From Narthecium ossifragum (taxonomy: Eukaryota; Streptophyta; Magnoliopsida; Dioscoreales; Nartheciaceae): a stretch of DNA of 64,000 bases. The translations under genes and the position numbers were made by a program. Location of the stretch: positions 3,145,869 through 3,209,868 of the forward strand of contig OY986967.1 of NCBI GenBank assembly GCA_963920575.1, given 5' to 3'. Of this stretch, positions 30,333-41,891 are shown piece after piece. Numbering within the stretch: position 1 is the stretch's first letter; every line of letters starts with the position of its first letter. Below the pieces are notes generated by a model. It ran no database searches. It was not told where the DNA came from and saw nothing but the letters and a program-made list of their open reading frames with translations.

Positions 30333-32165
30333 CTCAACATCACATCTCATCTCTTTGGAACAAGGCTTAACCATGTAAAATCTCTGCACAGTAAGGAGGT
30401 GAATGTCATAATCTTACGCAACAACTTCAGCAATAGAGGAATTTTGACAATTATTTCCTCATCAAATGCATGACTTTACCTAAAAGCAAATCGACGTATT
30501 ATTTCATCTATGAATGTTTGTGTGGAATTAAAGGGAAGTAGTATATGGTATAAGTATAACATGAAACTCCAAGAAATTGTTGAATTTCACTTTCATAGAT
30601 GCCAAAGAATTATGTGCCAAACCCCATGACATTTCGATACCTTATAGAACATATTATCCTATAATGTGTTTAATTACTTCATCTAACCAGATAAATGAAA
30701 GACGAAAATGGATGATAAAGTATAGAATAACCTGGGCTCCATAATCATCAGGATGTTCAAATAATTGTCATACTTTAAATACTTTTGTTTGTGACTCAAA
30801 ACTGCACATGACTAACCCTAAAAGTTTTCCTGCCTGTTCAGGATGATTGATATCAGCAGTAATATACCTATGGTTGTTCGTATTTTTCATTTAGAGATAG
30901 TTCAGATTGGAAAAAAATTACAGCTAATAGCACATGCATGATAAAACGTGGGGAATAGTTGCAACAAGCAACATATAACTCAAACTAATAATAGAAAAAA
31001 AAAAGTACAATCATTATGAAGTACATAATTCAAAGTTAGAAATAGTTTATAAAGGAAGAGATCTTAATAAGTCAAATACTTAAGAGCATGCAAATCCTGG
31101 TGCAAGAGCAACTAGCAAGCAAAAGGACATGACGCATACAAGTTGCAGGTTACCATACTTGCCGGAAGGGTTTTTGAGGGGTTCTCTAGAATGCCTGTGA
31201 CAAGACAAGAAAAGACAGTTTAACAAATTGGACTCATAAATATTGTCGAATGCAAATTTAAATACACAAACTTGCTCAAAATACAAAACTCTTGAACCAT
31301 CAACCATCTCCGTCGCAGGACAAGTGAGCATTCTGCAGCCCAAAATGGAATGCGCGTTAGACAGACAACGTAACAAAGCCAGCACACAAGGTGACTTAGT
31401 TCTATCATGATGGCAAGTATCATATGAGCATTAATGATTTAAACTTCAAACCACAATTCAAGGGTTGTGAACCCACTATAAGCAAAAAACTTCATGTTTG
31501 ATTCACTATAACTTTGGAATCCAAAGCATTCCTAGATAATAATTCTTATCTCTTCTTTGCTATCAACAAAAGCTTGGGTGGGAAAGTGCAGGTTGTATCC
31601 ATGGCTTAATATTTGAACGCAATACAAATGAGCAACAGAGCAACTTAATTTTATTCTCTCATTAAAGGTGCCCAAATTTCATCCAGTTCCACCGATGATC
31701 TTAGCTCAGCAACAGAAAACAAAAAAGCACTTATGACAAGTCCCAGGTACAAGATTACTGCTATATTTCAAACTAAACTCTAGAAACCACTAATATTTAC
31801 ACATTCTAACATCCATTTCCGATAACAGATGCAACAAACCAAGGACAAAATCCACTACTGGTATCAAAAGGATGACACAACTCACCTCAAATTGAAATAA
31901 TTATCAGGATCTCTAGATGCTTGCTCTCGTGAAAACTAGGCACAATCCAAACAATAAAAGAGATAAGTAAGAGAGTTGAAAGTGAAAAAAATTCAAGCAT
32001 AAAACAAAGTCATGAGGGTAGAACATTCATCAATGGTCCAGTACCTTTTCCCCAGAGAGGGTTTCGGCAACCACCCGGGCTTGGTCCCATCTGGTCGTGG
32101 ACTTCCTCAACCTCCTAAGAAGCAAAGCCCCGCCCAACAACACGAGGGCCTTCACGGCGAATATG
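30333..32165 (-). pseudogene. CRL: CRUMPLED LEAF exons 1-5, right-arm copy
   Basis: It carries the same five exons, in the same order and with the same splice sites, as the left arm. It has the same TGG-to-TAG change in exon 4 (about 31182-31184), so the gene was already dead when the inverted duplication formed. The start codon is missing here too. Read-through transcription across the element would yield a long hairpin containing these exons. Confidence 0.83.
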
Positions 32166-32214
32166 CATTTGTACCGAACGAATGAAGCTACGAACAAATG
32201 GCATTCAAGCCAAA

Positions 32215-32480
32215 AACCACTATCCACTATCCAAATAAATATGCAAGTGATTAATAACTGAAGTCACAAACAAATGACATTCAAGCCAAAAACCAATATT
32301 CACTATCCACTATCCACATGAATATGCATTTGTACCGAAGGAATGAAGCCAAGAACAAATGACATTCAAGCTAAAAACCATTATCTACTATCCACATGAA
32401 TATTCATTTGTACCGAAGGAATAAAGCCACGAACAAATGACTTTGAACCCAAAAACCAATATCCACTATGCACTTCAAGA
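32215..32480 (-). repeat. Minisatellite expansion at the 5' end of right-arm CRL
   Basis: About four units of roughly 75 bp built of 'catttgttcgtggctttat' and 'tccttcggtacaaatg' phrases plus 'ggatagtgaatattggtttt' on the minus strand. The left arm has a single unit (24380-24450), so the expansion followed the inverted duplication or the left arm lost units. The unit sits where the CRL start codon should be. Confidence 0.75.
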
Positions 32481-33091
32481 ACGATGGAGTTTTGAAAACC
32501 TAACCGGCCATTAACGGAGAGGTAAATAGTGGCTACTGGCTGCTTAATCAGTGGTTTTCAAACCCTAACCTTTAATAATATAGGACGATTGTAAAGAAAT
32601 AAAGTGGTAAACACCATACTTTTGTTCCTACGATTGAAGAAGTTGATGCCAATAGCCCTATCACGCTCTCAAATCAACAAATGAAGCCCCGTTGCCGCTC
32701 CGGTATGAAGAACGTGGGACGAAGAAGAGATCTCGGACGAAGAAGATTGGATTTGAGTTTCAAATCCAAGAAATAGAGCCGGCGCTGCCGTTGGTTGGAG
32801 AGGGACGAGAGGTCGGGGGAGGGGGGCGGTGGGAAGAGAGAGGGAGAGAATGAGAGAATGAGAGAGAGAATGAGAGAGAGAGAGAGAGAGAGAGAGGTCG
32901 GGGAGGCATTTTGAAACAGGCAACCAATTTTTGGCTTCTCACGTTTGGGGGGGAGAAGAGGTAGTGGGGAAAAAAACAAATACAATATGATAGTGGGGAA
33001 TACAACGTGGCTTACCTAGCTGATGACACCTGACCAGGCCCTTGCAAGACCCTTGCAAGGCCCTGGCCTCTAGCAAAATTGTATTTCTTAT

Positions 33092-34490
33092 GGAGGACAT
33101 CAAGCAACGTTGCATGGAGTTGACTGCAGTCTTTGTTTTCTAAAAGATAGAGATGGAAAGTTTCACACGGGAGGAAAGCTTGAGAAAGGAAAAATTGAGT
33201 TTGTTTAATCCTTTTCTAATTAGGTTCATAATCGGATGGAGGAGAAGCAAGATTAGAAAGGCATGTTACAAACGGCTTTTGGCTTCGAGTGATGTATCAA
33301 CATCAAGATTGTAGATCGGACGGCCAAGAATAGAAGTCGCACTAGACCGAGCTCTTTAGATCGAAAGATAAACATCCAAGGAAAAGATAGCTATGATGCT
33401 CTCTCCTAACAACATTATCAAGAGGTTCCCTATCCCTATATTTAGGAAATATTATTAAAAAATTTCACACGATAGATTTCCTATTCTTAAACCCATTCCC
33501 TATGTCATTCCCTAAAACCAATCTCATTCCATATAATTAGGGAATCTGTTAAAATTTAAGGAATGAGATAGGGAACGAGTTTGGGGATAGGGAATCTACT
33601 GGGTAATGTTTTTTAGTCAATTCTTTAAATTTAAGGATAGAGAATTGGATAGTGAATCTATTGGGAATGAAAACGCATTCCATATCCATTAAACATGTTT
33701 AAGTTTTAAAACTTTCAGCACTATTCGGAATTAATATAGGGAAAATTGTTGGATGAATAAAGCAAAAGCTGATTCCATATATTATAGAACGACATAAAAT
33801 CACAACAAAATAAGGATAGAGATAGAGAAGCCGATGATGATGCTCTAAAATAGCTATGATGTTGCTTTTTGGGTGCTAAGGATCTTCATAAGAGGAGAGA
33901 GAGAGCATGTGTGTGGTGAGCCATTAGAGCATCCCCATCGGCCTAACTTTTCATCCTCTTTAAAATATTACAAGATATATTACTTTCTTATTTTACAGTT
34001 TTCCTATTGACAACACACTATGTTAGCTTTTTTAAATCATTCCTTATATTACTAAAATATCGATTCCCCAAACCTTTTTAACTTGTTATATTATTCATTT
34101 ATTAATTTAATAGTCATAAAATTATAGTAATTATATTCTATTTTTAATGTTTGAAATATATTTATACTACAATATATTATAAAGTATAATTTTTATCTTA
34201 ATAGTTCTATTACTATATATTTACATTAGAATATACCCAAGTATTATTATGTTTTTTTATCTTTAATATTTGTGATGTATTTATATCAACCTTATAAGGA
34301 GCAAAAACGGTTACAACCGTTTATCTCCTATTAGTTTATTTACATGTATATTTTCCTAAGTTAACTTTGTATATTTTTATCATCTTCCCTAGGTTAGTTT
34401 TAAATATACATCATTATAATCATAAGCCAGGAGATTAGTTTTACATATACATACTTATCTACCTTATAAGATCCAAGGTAGTTACTTTTA
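33092..34490. other. Intergenic, AT-rich, MITE-like pieces
   Basis: From 33420 to 33690 phrases such as 'ttccctatcccta' and 'gatagggaatct' face each other, suggesting a decayed palindromic MITE. 'agagcatccccatcgg' at 33927 is another phrase common at MITE ends. No gene seen. Confidence 0.35.
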
Positions 34491-34753
34491 GGGTTAATAA
34501 CATTTTACTCCCCTATAGTTTGAAAATATGTCAATTTACCCCTTATATTTTAAAACGTGACAACACACACCCTTAATTTATCAATGTGGTCATATTACAC
34601 CCAAAAGTGACAAAACACACCCCATATATAGGGGGTCAATTGGGTGTAATACGACCACATTGATAAATTAAGGGTGTATTTTGTCACGTTTTAAAATATA
34701 GGGGGTAAATTGACATATTTTCAAACTATAGGGGAGTAAGATGTTATTAACCC
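34491..34753. mobile_element. Palindromic Tourist-like MITE, copy 1, TSD TTA
   Basis: Almost the whole 263 bp folds back on itself: GGGTTAATAACATTTTACTCC at the left is the reverse complement of the right end. It is flanked by TTA on both sides, the PIF/Harbinger-type target duplication. A second copy lies 450 bp away. Confidence 0.85.
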
Positions 34754-35202
34754 TTACTTTTATGACTCATCATCTGAGTCATAAACTTATACACACATGA
34801 CATACACGTGGCATACACGTGGTATAAAATTATAATTAAATAAACAAAAAAAAGGATAGTGCCTGATGTGGCGTAAGTTATAATAGAGATAGTGGGGGCG
34901 GGCAATTAGCCGTGCCAGGTGGCATGGGCCCATCACCTAGTATATATATATATATATAATATCATCCCTATATAGAGATGGTTATAAATTAACCTTTCGT
35001 TGTCCTATGTGGAGCCTACGTGGAGAGGGTTATCCTACGTGGAGGGGGAGTTAGTGGGAGAGAGAGGGGGTTAGTGAGGAGTTATTAGGGAAGGTGGGGA
35101 GAGAGGGTAGTTACCCTGCCATGTGGCAGGGGGACTTACTAGTCAGAATTTATTATAGAAAATAGAATATGAAGTTGTTGGAATTCATTATATTAAAAAC
35201 TA
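34754..35202. other. Spacer between two MITE copies
   Basis: Holds a (TA)n tract near 34939-34959 and GA-rich stretches around 35040-35110. No gene. Confidence 0.4.
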
Positions 35203-35464
35203 GGGTTAATAACATTTTACTCCCCTATAGTTTGAAAATATGTCAATTTACCCCCTATATTTTAAAACGTGACAAAACACACCCTTAATTTATCAATGTG
35301 GTCGTATTAGACCCAAATGTGACAAACTACACCCTATATATAGGGGGTAAATTGGGTGTAATACGACCACATTGGTAAATTAAGGGTGTGTTTTGTCACG
35401 TTTTAAAATATAGGGGGTAAATTGACATATTTTCAAACTATAGGGGAGTAAAATGTTATTAACT
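35203..35464. mobile_element. Palindromic Tourist-like MITE, copy 2
   Basis: Same family and same orientation as copy 1, nearly identical along its length and also self-complementary. The right end has one change (AACT for AACCC), so the flanking duplication (CTA or TTA-like) is less certain. Confidence 0.82.
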
Positions 35465-36275
35465 CTAAAAACTATTATAAAATTATTTGAGATATATGTT
35501 CTTCTATTTTCTATTTAAAAAGATAGATAGTGGATAAATTGAATTCATATTTTTACTAAAAGAATATCTGAAATGTTTTCACATTAAAAAAAGTTTAGAG
35601 AGATGAATAGTGCTCCCCACATATAGGAGGGCACTGTAGCTCTTCCATATTATAGGGAGGGCTAAAGGAAGATGATGTAGCACCCTTTTTGTTGATTTAT
35701 CTAAATTTGCTTTCCTATTATTGGGAAGTGTAACCTTAGGGTGACTGATGCGGATGCCCTTAAAGAGTGAAAGCGACACCGATGTAGCTCTATATAAAAG
35801 TCCGAGAGCCTTGTTGAAGAGACATGAGAATATTGGCAGAACCTGTATTGAATGCCTTCAAGCTTTGAGAGAGAGAGCTAGAGCTTTTTATAGAATGTGA
35901 TTGGGTGCATCTTGAAGGTGGAGTTAAGGTGTTCATCTGAACTGACGTTATAGTGCGAGAAAGTGCGGAGGTGAACGATCAAGAGAAGCAGAGTTGTGGA
36001 CCGTATTTCGAGGAGCTGAGCACATGCGAGGACGATGGCGTGTACATGAGGAGTCAATACAATGAGTATGTGTCAACTTGTGTAAACGATACTTTTACTT
36101 TTTAGTTTATTGGTTTTGCCTGGTCTTGTGTTGGGTCTGTTGTTTTTTCACGTGAGGGTTTTTCCACATTAAATATCATGTCTCACCTTTCTTATACATG
36201 TTTGATTACTTTCATATATCTGCTTCCGTGTTTTTCAAATAAGTCCTAGGGGTTTTATAATTTCACACTCCAACA
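35465..36275 (+). mobile_element. Probable copia LTR remnant
   Basis: A TATA box 'tatataaaag' (35793), a long leader with 'cacgtgagggtttttccac' (36150) and an end CCAACA (36275) are the usual promoter-to-U5 layout of copia LTRs. A clear left end was not found. Confidence 0.4.
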
Positions 36276-37529
36276 GAAGGGCGATCCCCAAAACCAAGTA
36301 GTTTAGCACTCCTAGCTAATGCATTTGCCTCCTGATTATCATGTAGCTCGCGGAATGAGAAGAAAAACCACCCCCCCCAACAACTTCTAAATTTGTAGGC
36401 CATCCCTCCCTCCTGTCAGGGCTGTGAGCCCCTTACACGGGCTTGGCCGGGTCAGCCGGAGTTGGCAAGGGCAAGGCCCGCACCATGGCACTAGGTCATG
36501 ACACGGGTTAGCAAGCATCTTCTCCAAGATGGCGCGACAAAACAAGCAATTGACACGATGGGATCGAGCCAACAACGAGGTTGACGTGCCATGGCACGGA
36601 GACAGCGAGTCAGGACGTGTGGCACTCAAGGCAGAGCGTGCCAGGCGGGCGGGTGGGGCGCGTGCACGTGAAGGGCACGCGCGAGGAGCAAAAGTGCGTG
36701 GGGGACGCTCTTGACGGGGCCAAGTCCGAGTTCCGATAGAACTTGGCGCGCCAAGACACGGAGGATGACACGGTAATCCTTGGAATCAAGCTCGATGCAA
36801 ATGAAGTTGGAGTTCCACTAGGACACGGCTCAAGGAAGGATTTGTCGCGACAAAGGAAGGTTTTGATGCGGGGAAAGTTGCTTGGCAGGCAGGCAAGATT
36901 TGGTCGGGTGGTCGAGTCAAGCTAGGATTGGTGCTATCCTAGGTATGTTCAAGCTCAACTAGGAGTTCATATGAGGCTGGCAACTTCATGATTGGCCGAG
37001 TGAGAGTTTAGATAAGCATGAAGCTAATCAAAGCTCTAGAGTTTGACTTGAATAAGGAGTCTTTCTAAAGAGTTAAGCTTGGAGCCGTCCTCCATATAAG
37101 GAAGCACCGGTCATCTAGACGACAGCTTAGGGTTGGGGTTTTCTTTATAACTGAGTGATTGTGTAACCAAGGGCTGAGAGAGAGGGTTGTGTGTGGCTTG
37201 CTAATTCTCTTGTACAATTGCTTGAGTAAAGGAAACGGGAGGCAATCCCTTTCCCAACAAGTGTCTTCTTACTAGCGTGTGATTGTGCTTGAAGAAGACA
37301 ATGGATGACTTGTCAAGAAGGAGTTATGACGCCATCATCGGGAAGAACTTGAGAAAAATTTTATCCGTTGCACTTTTCCGATGACACACACAGGCATCCA
37401 ATAACACTCCTGGGCCAGCAGTAAAGATGAGCTGAGACATGAATGACCGTGAGATCTTGGGAATCATATGAAACTATTATAGAAGAAATATATAATAATA
37501 TAATATTTCACATATTGTTGGTGGGATAT
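36276..37529. other. Possible second LTR-like region, no gene
   Basis: Starts GC-rich (36400-36720), then has 'ccatataaggaagc' (37091), followed by leader-like sequence with 'gaggcaatccctttcccaac' (37240). This composition suggests an LTR, but I cannot define both ends. Open frames are composition artefacts. Confidence 0.3.
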
Positions 37530-37532
37530 TTA

Positions 37533-38801
37533 GGCTCTGTTTGGTGTGAGGTTAAGGGGGGTTATCCCCCCTTAACCCCCCATTTATCCCCAAACAAAAT
37601 TGGGGTTAGCTAATGGGGTTTGGCGGGGATAAATTTATCCTGGGTTAAGCAAACCCAGTTTTCAAAGCCTACACCATGACCTAATTACTATACTACCCTC
37701 AAATGATGTTGTTCTAATATGTGCCTGTTTGGTTGTTGAGAAGTGAGCTGGAGTAGAGTGACTTTTTGGAGAGTGACTTCACTGGAGTGATTTTCTGGGG
37801 AGTGACTTTCTGGGATTTTCTAAGTTCTGATGTTTGGTTGGTACTTGAAGTGGAGATATGGTTAAATTATTAAATTAATGTGGACCAATCACGAGGTGAT
37901 ATGTGGCACCCATTTATGTTAATATTTTATTACAGTATGATATTTTTAATATTAAAATAATACTATTTTGGATGATGTGGATCAATCACGATGTAACACG
38001 TGACATGTGTGACCCACTTATATTAATATTTTTATTACAGTATGATATTATTAATATTAAAATAATACTATTTTAGATGACGTGGACCAATCACGAGGTG
38101 ACACGTGACATATGTAACCCACTTATATTAATATTTTTATTACAATATGATATTATTAATATTAAAATAATACTATTTAGGATGATATTGACCAATCACG
38201 ATGTGACACGTGGCATGTGTAACCCACTTATATTAATATTGTTATTACAGTATGATATTATTAATATTAAAATAATACTATTTTCGATGACATGGACCAA
38301 TCACGATGTGACACGTGGCACGTGGCACGTGGGACCCACTTATGTTAATATTTTATTACATTATGATATTATTATTATTAAAATAATGCTATTTTGGATG
38401 ACGTGGACCAATCAAGACGTGACATGTGGCACGTGGGGGGGGGCCACTTATATTAATATTTTATTACATTATGATATTATTAATATTAAAATAATACTAT
38501 TTTGGTGACATGGACCAATCACGATGTGACACGTGGCACATGGGACCCACTTATATTAATATTTTATTACAGTATGATATTATTAATATTATTTGCCACT
38601 TCTCGGCGTGTCATTATATATAAGGACATTTTTGGTATTAGCTATAAATTCTACCCTTATCCCAAACAATCATTACTACTTATCCCCAAACACCAAAATG
38701 AGAATAAATTTATCCCCACTACTTAACCCCACTTTTCTAACCCCAAAATTCCTTAACCCCCCTTAACTCGGAATAAGGTAACCCCGTACCAAACGGGGGG
38801 C
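37533..38801. mobile_element. TIR element of the 'GTTTGGT' type carrying tandem repeats
   Basis: The left end GGCTCTGTTTGGTGTGAGG faces the right end ACCAAACGGGGGGC in inverted orientation, and both ends continue into 'ttaaccccc/gggggttaa' phrases (37550-37640 and 38680-38790). TTA precedes the left end; the right flank TAA does not match it exactly. The middle is filled by the 107-bp repeat array. Non-autonomous; probably PIF/Harbinger- or hAT-related. Confidence 0.6.
37865..38590 (+). repeat. Tandem array, about seven units of roughly 107 bp
   Basis: Units run 'gatgacgtggaccaatcacg', 'gtgacacgtggcac', 'acccacttatattaatattt', 'ttattacagtatgatatta', 'ttaatattaaaataatact'. The palindromic ATTAATATTAAAATAAT half and the CACGTG-containing half alternate. 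Long open frames (38077-38508) are by-products of a period divisible into codons only by chance. It lies inside the TIR element above. Confidence 0.88.
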
Positions 38802-38819
38802 TAAGACTTTTTGAGGGAG

Positions 38820-38821
<2 letters not shown>

Positions 38822-38856
<35 letters not shown>
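38822..38856. repeat. (TA)n microsatellite
   Basis: About 16 TA repeats just downstream of FBT-3. Confidence 0.9.
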
Positions 38857-38858
<2 letters not shown>

Positions 38859-38934
38859 ATGTTCTGTTATTAAATTATCACCATTTTCCCAGACATTTTG
38901 GAAAAAAAGAGAGGAGAATTTAAGCTTTGTCTCG

Positions 38935-41179
38935 TCACACATGGATCCGCCCGTGTAACAAACTCTTCTGCTCCTCCTCGTCTTGGCGACACGGGCTCAG
39001 CAACTCCGGCGGCAACAAAGCCCCACTCTGATCAACCTCAGGCAGCAGAAAAACCAGCCCAAGCACTGCCATTCTTAATGCACTGCTTATTAGCATCACC
39101 AGCCACAAGTTGTCGAAGTTAGTCCTGGTGACATGAAAGACATGAAGAATTAGCCCCCCTCCGGTCTTCGATGACAGCGAGCCGAGGGTGTCGAGGCACA
39201 TGAACAGCGCAAAGAATGTCCCCTCAATCCCTGGGGGAGACAGTCGCATGCCGAGCACCATCATCGGCATCCACCGGATCCGGGTTACGATCCGAGTGCA
39301 GCACTCTTCGAAGAGCACGAAGAAGTAGTCGGGAATAAGAAGTTTCAGGTTCCACCGGAGGACGAAAAAGAGGCCGAGCACGCCGGAGAAGCCATAGAGA
39401 AGTTGTCCGTAGAAGAGAAGGCTCCTGAAGGGGTAGTTCTTGAGAAACTTGTGGTAGACGACAATCCCTACAATAGAAGCCGTTGCACCAACTGCATATA
39501 TGATTCCTACAAACTCCTGCAGCAATTAATATAGCAATTGGTTATAAAATTCACCATATATATTCCCCATATATCAGTCATCAGATGTTAATGCCTTCAA
39601 AATTGACAACCACAAAGTAGATGTCAATCGGCTAGTAGTAGAATTAGCCAGATCATAATCAACACCATGGCTTGCAGATTCCAAATTCCACTGTCAAATG
39701 TAACTCGGTCATTACCTCATTGCCTATATTATGTATGTAAAACTTAAAGAGTAGTATATGTGCAAGCTTGAAGTTGAAGGATCGAGGAACGTATATGAAT
39801 TGGAATTGAGATTACTGATGAGATAAGCAAGCCAAGAATAATAAATGATGAACCTGAGAAAATGCTGGACCAGCTGTAGGATCGGTGTACCAGTAGAACT
39901 GCCCTTCATGTGTGCTGATACTAAGGGCTATAGACAAATACATGTACAAAGATGGCTTCCATACTTGGGGACATTGAATCGTCTTCGCCATTCTCTCCGC
40001 TCCTCCTCTTACGTTCCCTAGTACCTATGATGGTTGTCACCAAAACAGCAAGTAACAAGCACAGTTAGTCTTCTAACTTTGTTAGAATATTGCATGCATT
40101 GATCATCCTGATCTCCTTGTAGGTTAATTTTGAAATAATGAATTGCTCATTAATTAACATAGGATCATAGCAGAGGTTTTGAATCCGATGGCAATCTAAA
40201 AAAGGACAAGACTATAAGCAATCCATCCAACTGATCATTACCTTTGTCTTCTCTAATGGCTGACAGGTTCTCAACTCATAAATGACAAAGCCAAGCACTA
40301 CCAGCATCATCGACGGGATGGCCATGAGCCCCAGTGCCAACTGCAACATAGTCACCCAAAAGGATTAGCTATACTAATTTTACTCAAATCCGGCCAAAAG
40401 ATGCATGGCAGTACGGGATTAGTTACTATCATAGCATCACCGATCGACCTGAGCCCCGAGAAGGTGGACGAAGACGCCGCTCATAGAAGAACCGATCATC
40501 TCGCCGATGGAGGACACAAAGCTACACAGGCTCTGCATGTCGGCGGCCAGCTCCGGCCGCTCGATGCTGTTCCTCGCGATGCATGCATCGATGGTCACAT
40601 TGGCAATGGCTACAGCGGCTGTGATTCCGACGAAGCAGAGCAGCGCCAGCACCAAAGGCAGCTTGTACGCCGCAATGGCAATCGAAACAGTTGTTCCCAG
40701 AATGCCTACATGAAGCCACGTACTACTCTCATGATTGACAAGCACCTGCCAACTTCAAACATATCGACTCTTATGGTGGTGTGTATTAACATACCTGCGG
40801 CGATGAAGTAGGGCCGGCGGCGATAGCCGCAGACAGGGACGACGTCGGTGAGGACCCCCCAGAGGGGCTTCATGACCCGGGGGATGTAATAGATTCCCAC
40901 GAACATTTGCACGGCCGACGGCTGGACCTTCTGGACATCCTTCCAGTAGTAGTCGGCGACCACCTTAAAGCAATCGCCAGAGAAGCCATGGCCAAGGCCA
41001 TACACGATGACCACCCCCAACACGAAGGTCCCCTTCAGCTCCAGGCAGAGCATCCGTATCCAACGAAATGGCTGGCCTATGATGTCGAATGGGTTTCCGG
41101 CGAGGCCACCATCCTGCTGCGGCTTGCCTGGTGGAGATGGCCGGCCGACGAGCTCTGGGGTCGCCGAGGAGGGGTCCAT
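38935..41179 (-). CDS. Folate-biopterin transporter FBT-3 (BT1/MFS family), five exons, complete
   Basis: Exons (minus): 41179-40795, 40705-40449, 40340-40242, 40024-39854 and 39516-38935, all GT-AG, giving 497 aa. Exons 2, 4 and 5 have exactly the same lengths as in FBT-2 (257, 171, 582 bp); exon 3 is two codons shorter and exon 1 is 25 codons shorter, lacking the N-terminal repeat. Markers are YYWKDVQKVQP (about 77-87), MKPLWGVLTDVVPV (103-116), RRRPYF, IANVTIDACIARNS and SPPGIEGTFFALFM. A membrane carrier, by family for folates or pterins. An upstream open frame extends left of the ATG without another good start, so MDPSS is chosen. Introns differ in length from FBT-2 (337 versus 245 bp for intron 4), so the duplication is not very recent. 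No break seen. Confidence 0.88.
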
Positions 41180-41891
41180 TTGTTGTGAGGGAGAGGGGAT
41201 GGTCCGGATGGAGTTTGTGGGCTGCGGGCAAAAAAAGAGGAGGGACCTGTTGACTTTAGCACAACATGAATCATGCCGTCGATTACACAACATGATGTGG
41301 CATCCTACGTGGGATGGTTTGTGATACTCTGTGGCACATAACTCTATTAATTCTTAATTATTTTTTAAATCTCAAAATTATGTTCTCCGACGTGGCTTAG
41401 AGCAAAAGTTCATTCTTGAACATAAAAAACAAAATTTTGCTCTCAAAGTCATATATGGTGCCACATAATGCGCCACATAAGATGAGCCGCATGGGGAAAA
41501 CACAACCTGACTCGTGGGGGTGCAAAAATTATTTTTCTAAGATCAAATAGACAAGTACGTGACTTGTTGATTGGTGTTATTTTTTTTTACTTCGTGGCTA
41601 GTTAGATAGGATGAATATCTAGGGGACTAACATTATTTAATCAAGGGTTATATATATATATATATATATATCCTTATAAACATTGTTTAAAGTTCAAACA
41701 CACTGTTTATGAATCTTGGTGTTTTTTGTCAACATATTGTTGGCTCTAGAGTGACAGTAGGATGAATATTTGGGGAGTTATTTTTTTGTCGGCGAGTTGT
41801 TTTTTTTTTTCTTTTTTTGGGAGGGGGGGGGGGGGGGTTTGAATATTTAGGGAGTTGTTATGCTAACATTAATCAAAGAGAGATCTAGACG
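41180..41891 (-). promoter_or_regulatory. Upstream region of FBT-3, disturbed by insertions
   Basis: The blocks 'gacagtaggatgaatatttggggagtt' (41752) and 'aacattaatcaaagaga' (41868) match FBT-2's upstream. The TATATATA run that FBT-1 and FBT-2 share is absent at this point; instead 41780-41850 holds T-runs and a G-run (about 19 G near 41822-41838) with a duplicated 'gaatatttagggagttgtt'. A separate (TA)n tract lies at 41649-41671. FBT-3 may therefore use another core promoter. Confidence 0.45.

Larger units (their letters stand above)
30242..33081 (-). repeat. Right arm of the foldback element
   Basis: Reverse complement of 23801-26368, with single-base changes and about 270 bp of extra minisatellite at 32215-32480. 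See the element entry. Confidence 0.88.
23791..33091. mobile_element. CRL: 9.3-kb foldback element with 2.6-2.8 kb inverted arms, flanked by the direct repeat TATTTCTTAT
   Basis: The two ends are inverted copies: 23801 onward (CAATTTTGCTAGAGGCC...) equals the reverse complement of the sequence ending at 33081. TATTTCTTAT occurs immediately outside both ends (23791-23800 and 33082-33091) in direct orientation, as expected for a target-site duplication of 9-10 bp, a length typical of Mutator-like elements. Left arm is 23801-26368, right arm 30242-33081; sampled stretches differ at only a few percent, and the right arm is longer because of an internal minisatellite. The 3.9-kb spacer holds an MO25-like exon, a tandem repeat and AT-rich DNA. 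I see no transposase, so it would be non-autonomous. The arms consist of captured gene sequence, which makes it like a Pack-MULE whose TIRs include the cargo. Confidence 0.7.

Noticed and set aside
36387..36925. GC-rich open frames of 60-80 codons
   Set aside because: No motif, no conserved relatives in the window; likely inside LTR-like sequence.
38077..38726. 143- and 74-codon open frames
   Set aside because: They span the 107-bp tandem array; the repeating peptide only mirrors the DNA repeat.
41808..41840. G-run as a G-quadruplex regulatory site for FBT-3
   Set aside because: The run could form one, but a similar run lies inside the hAT-like element (42456-42466), and homopolymer length is unreliable in assemblies.
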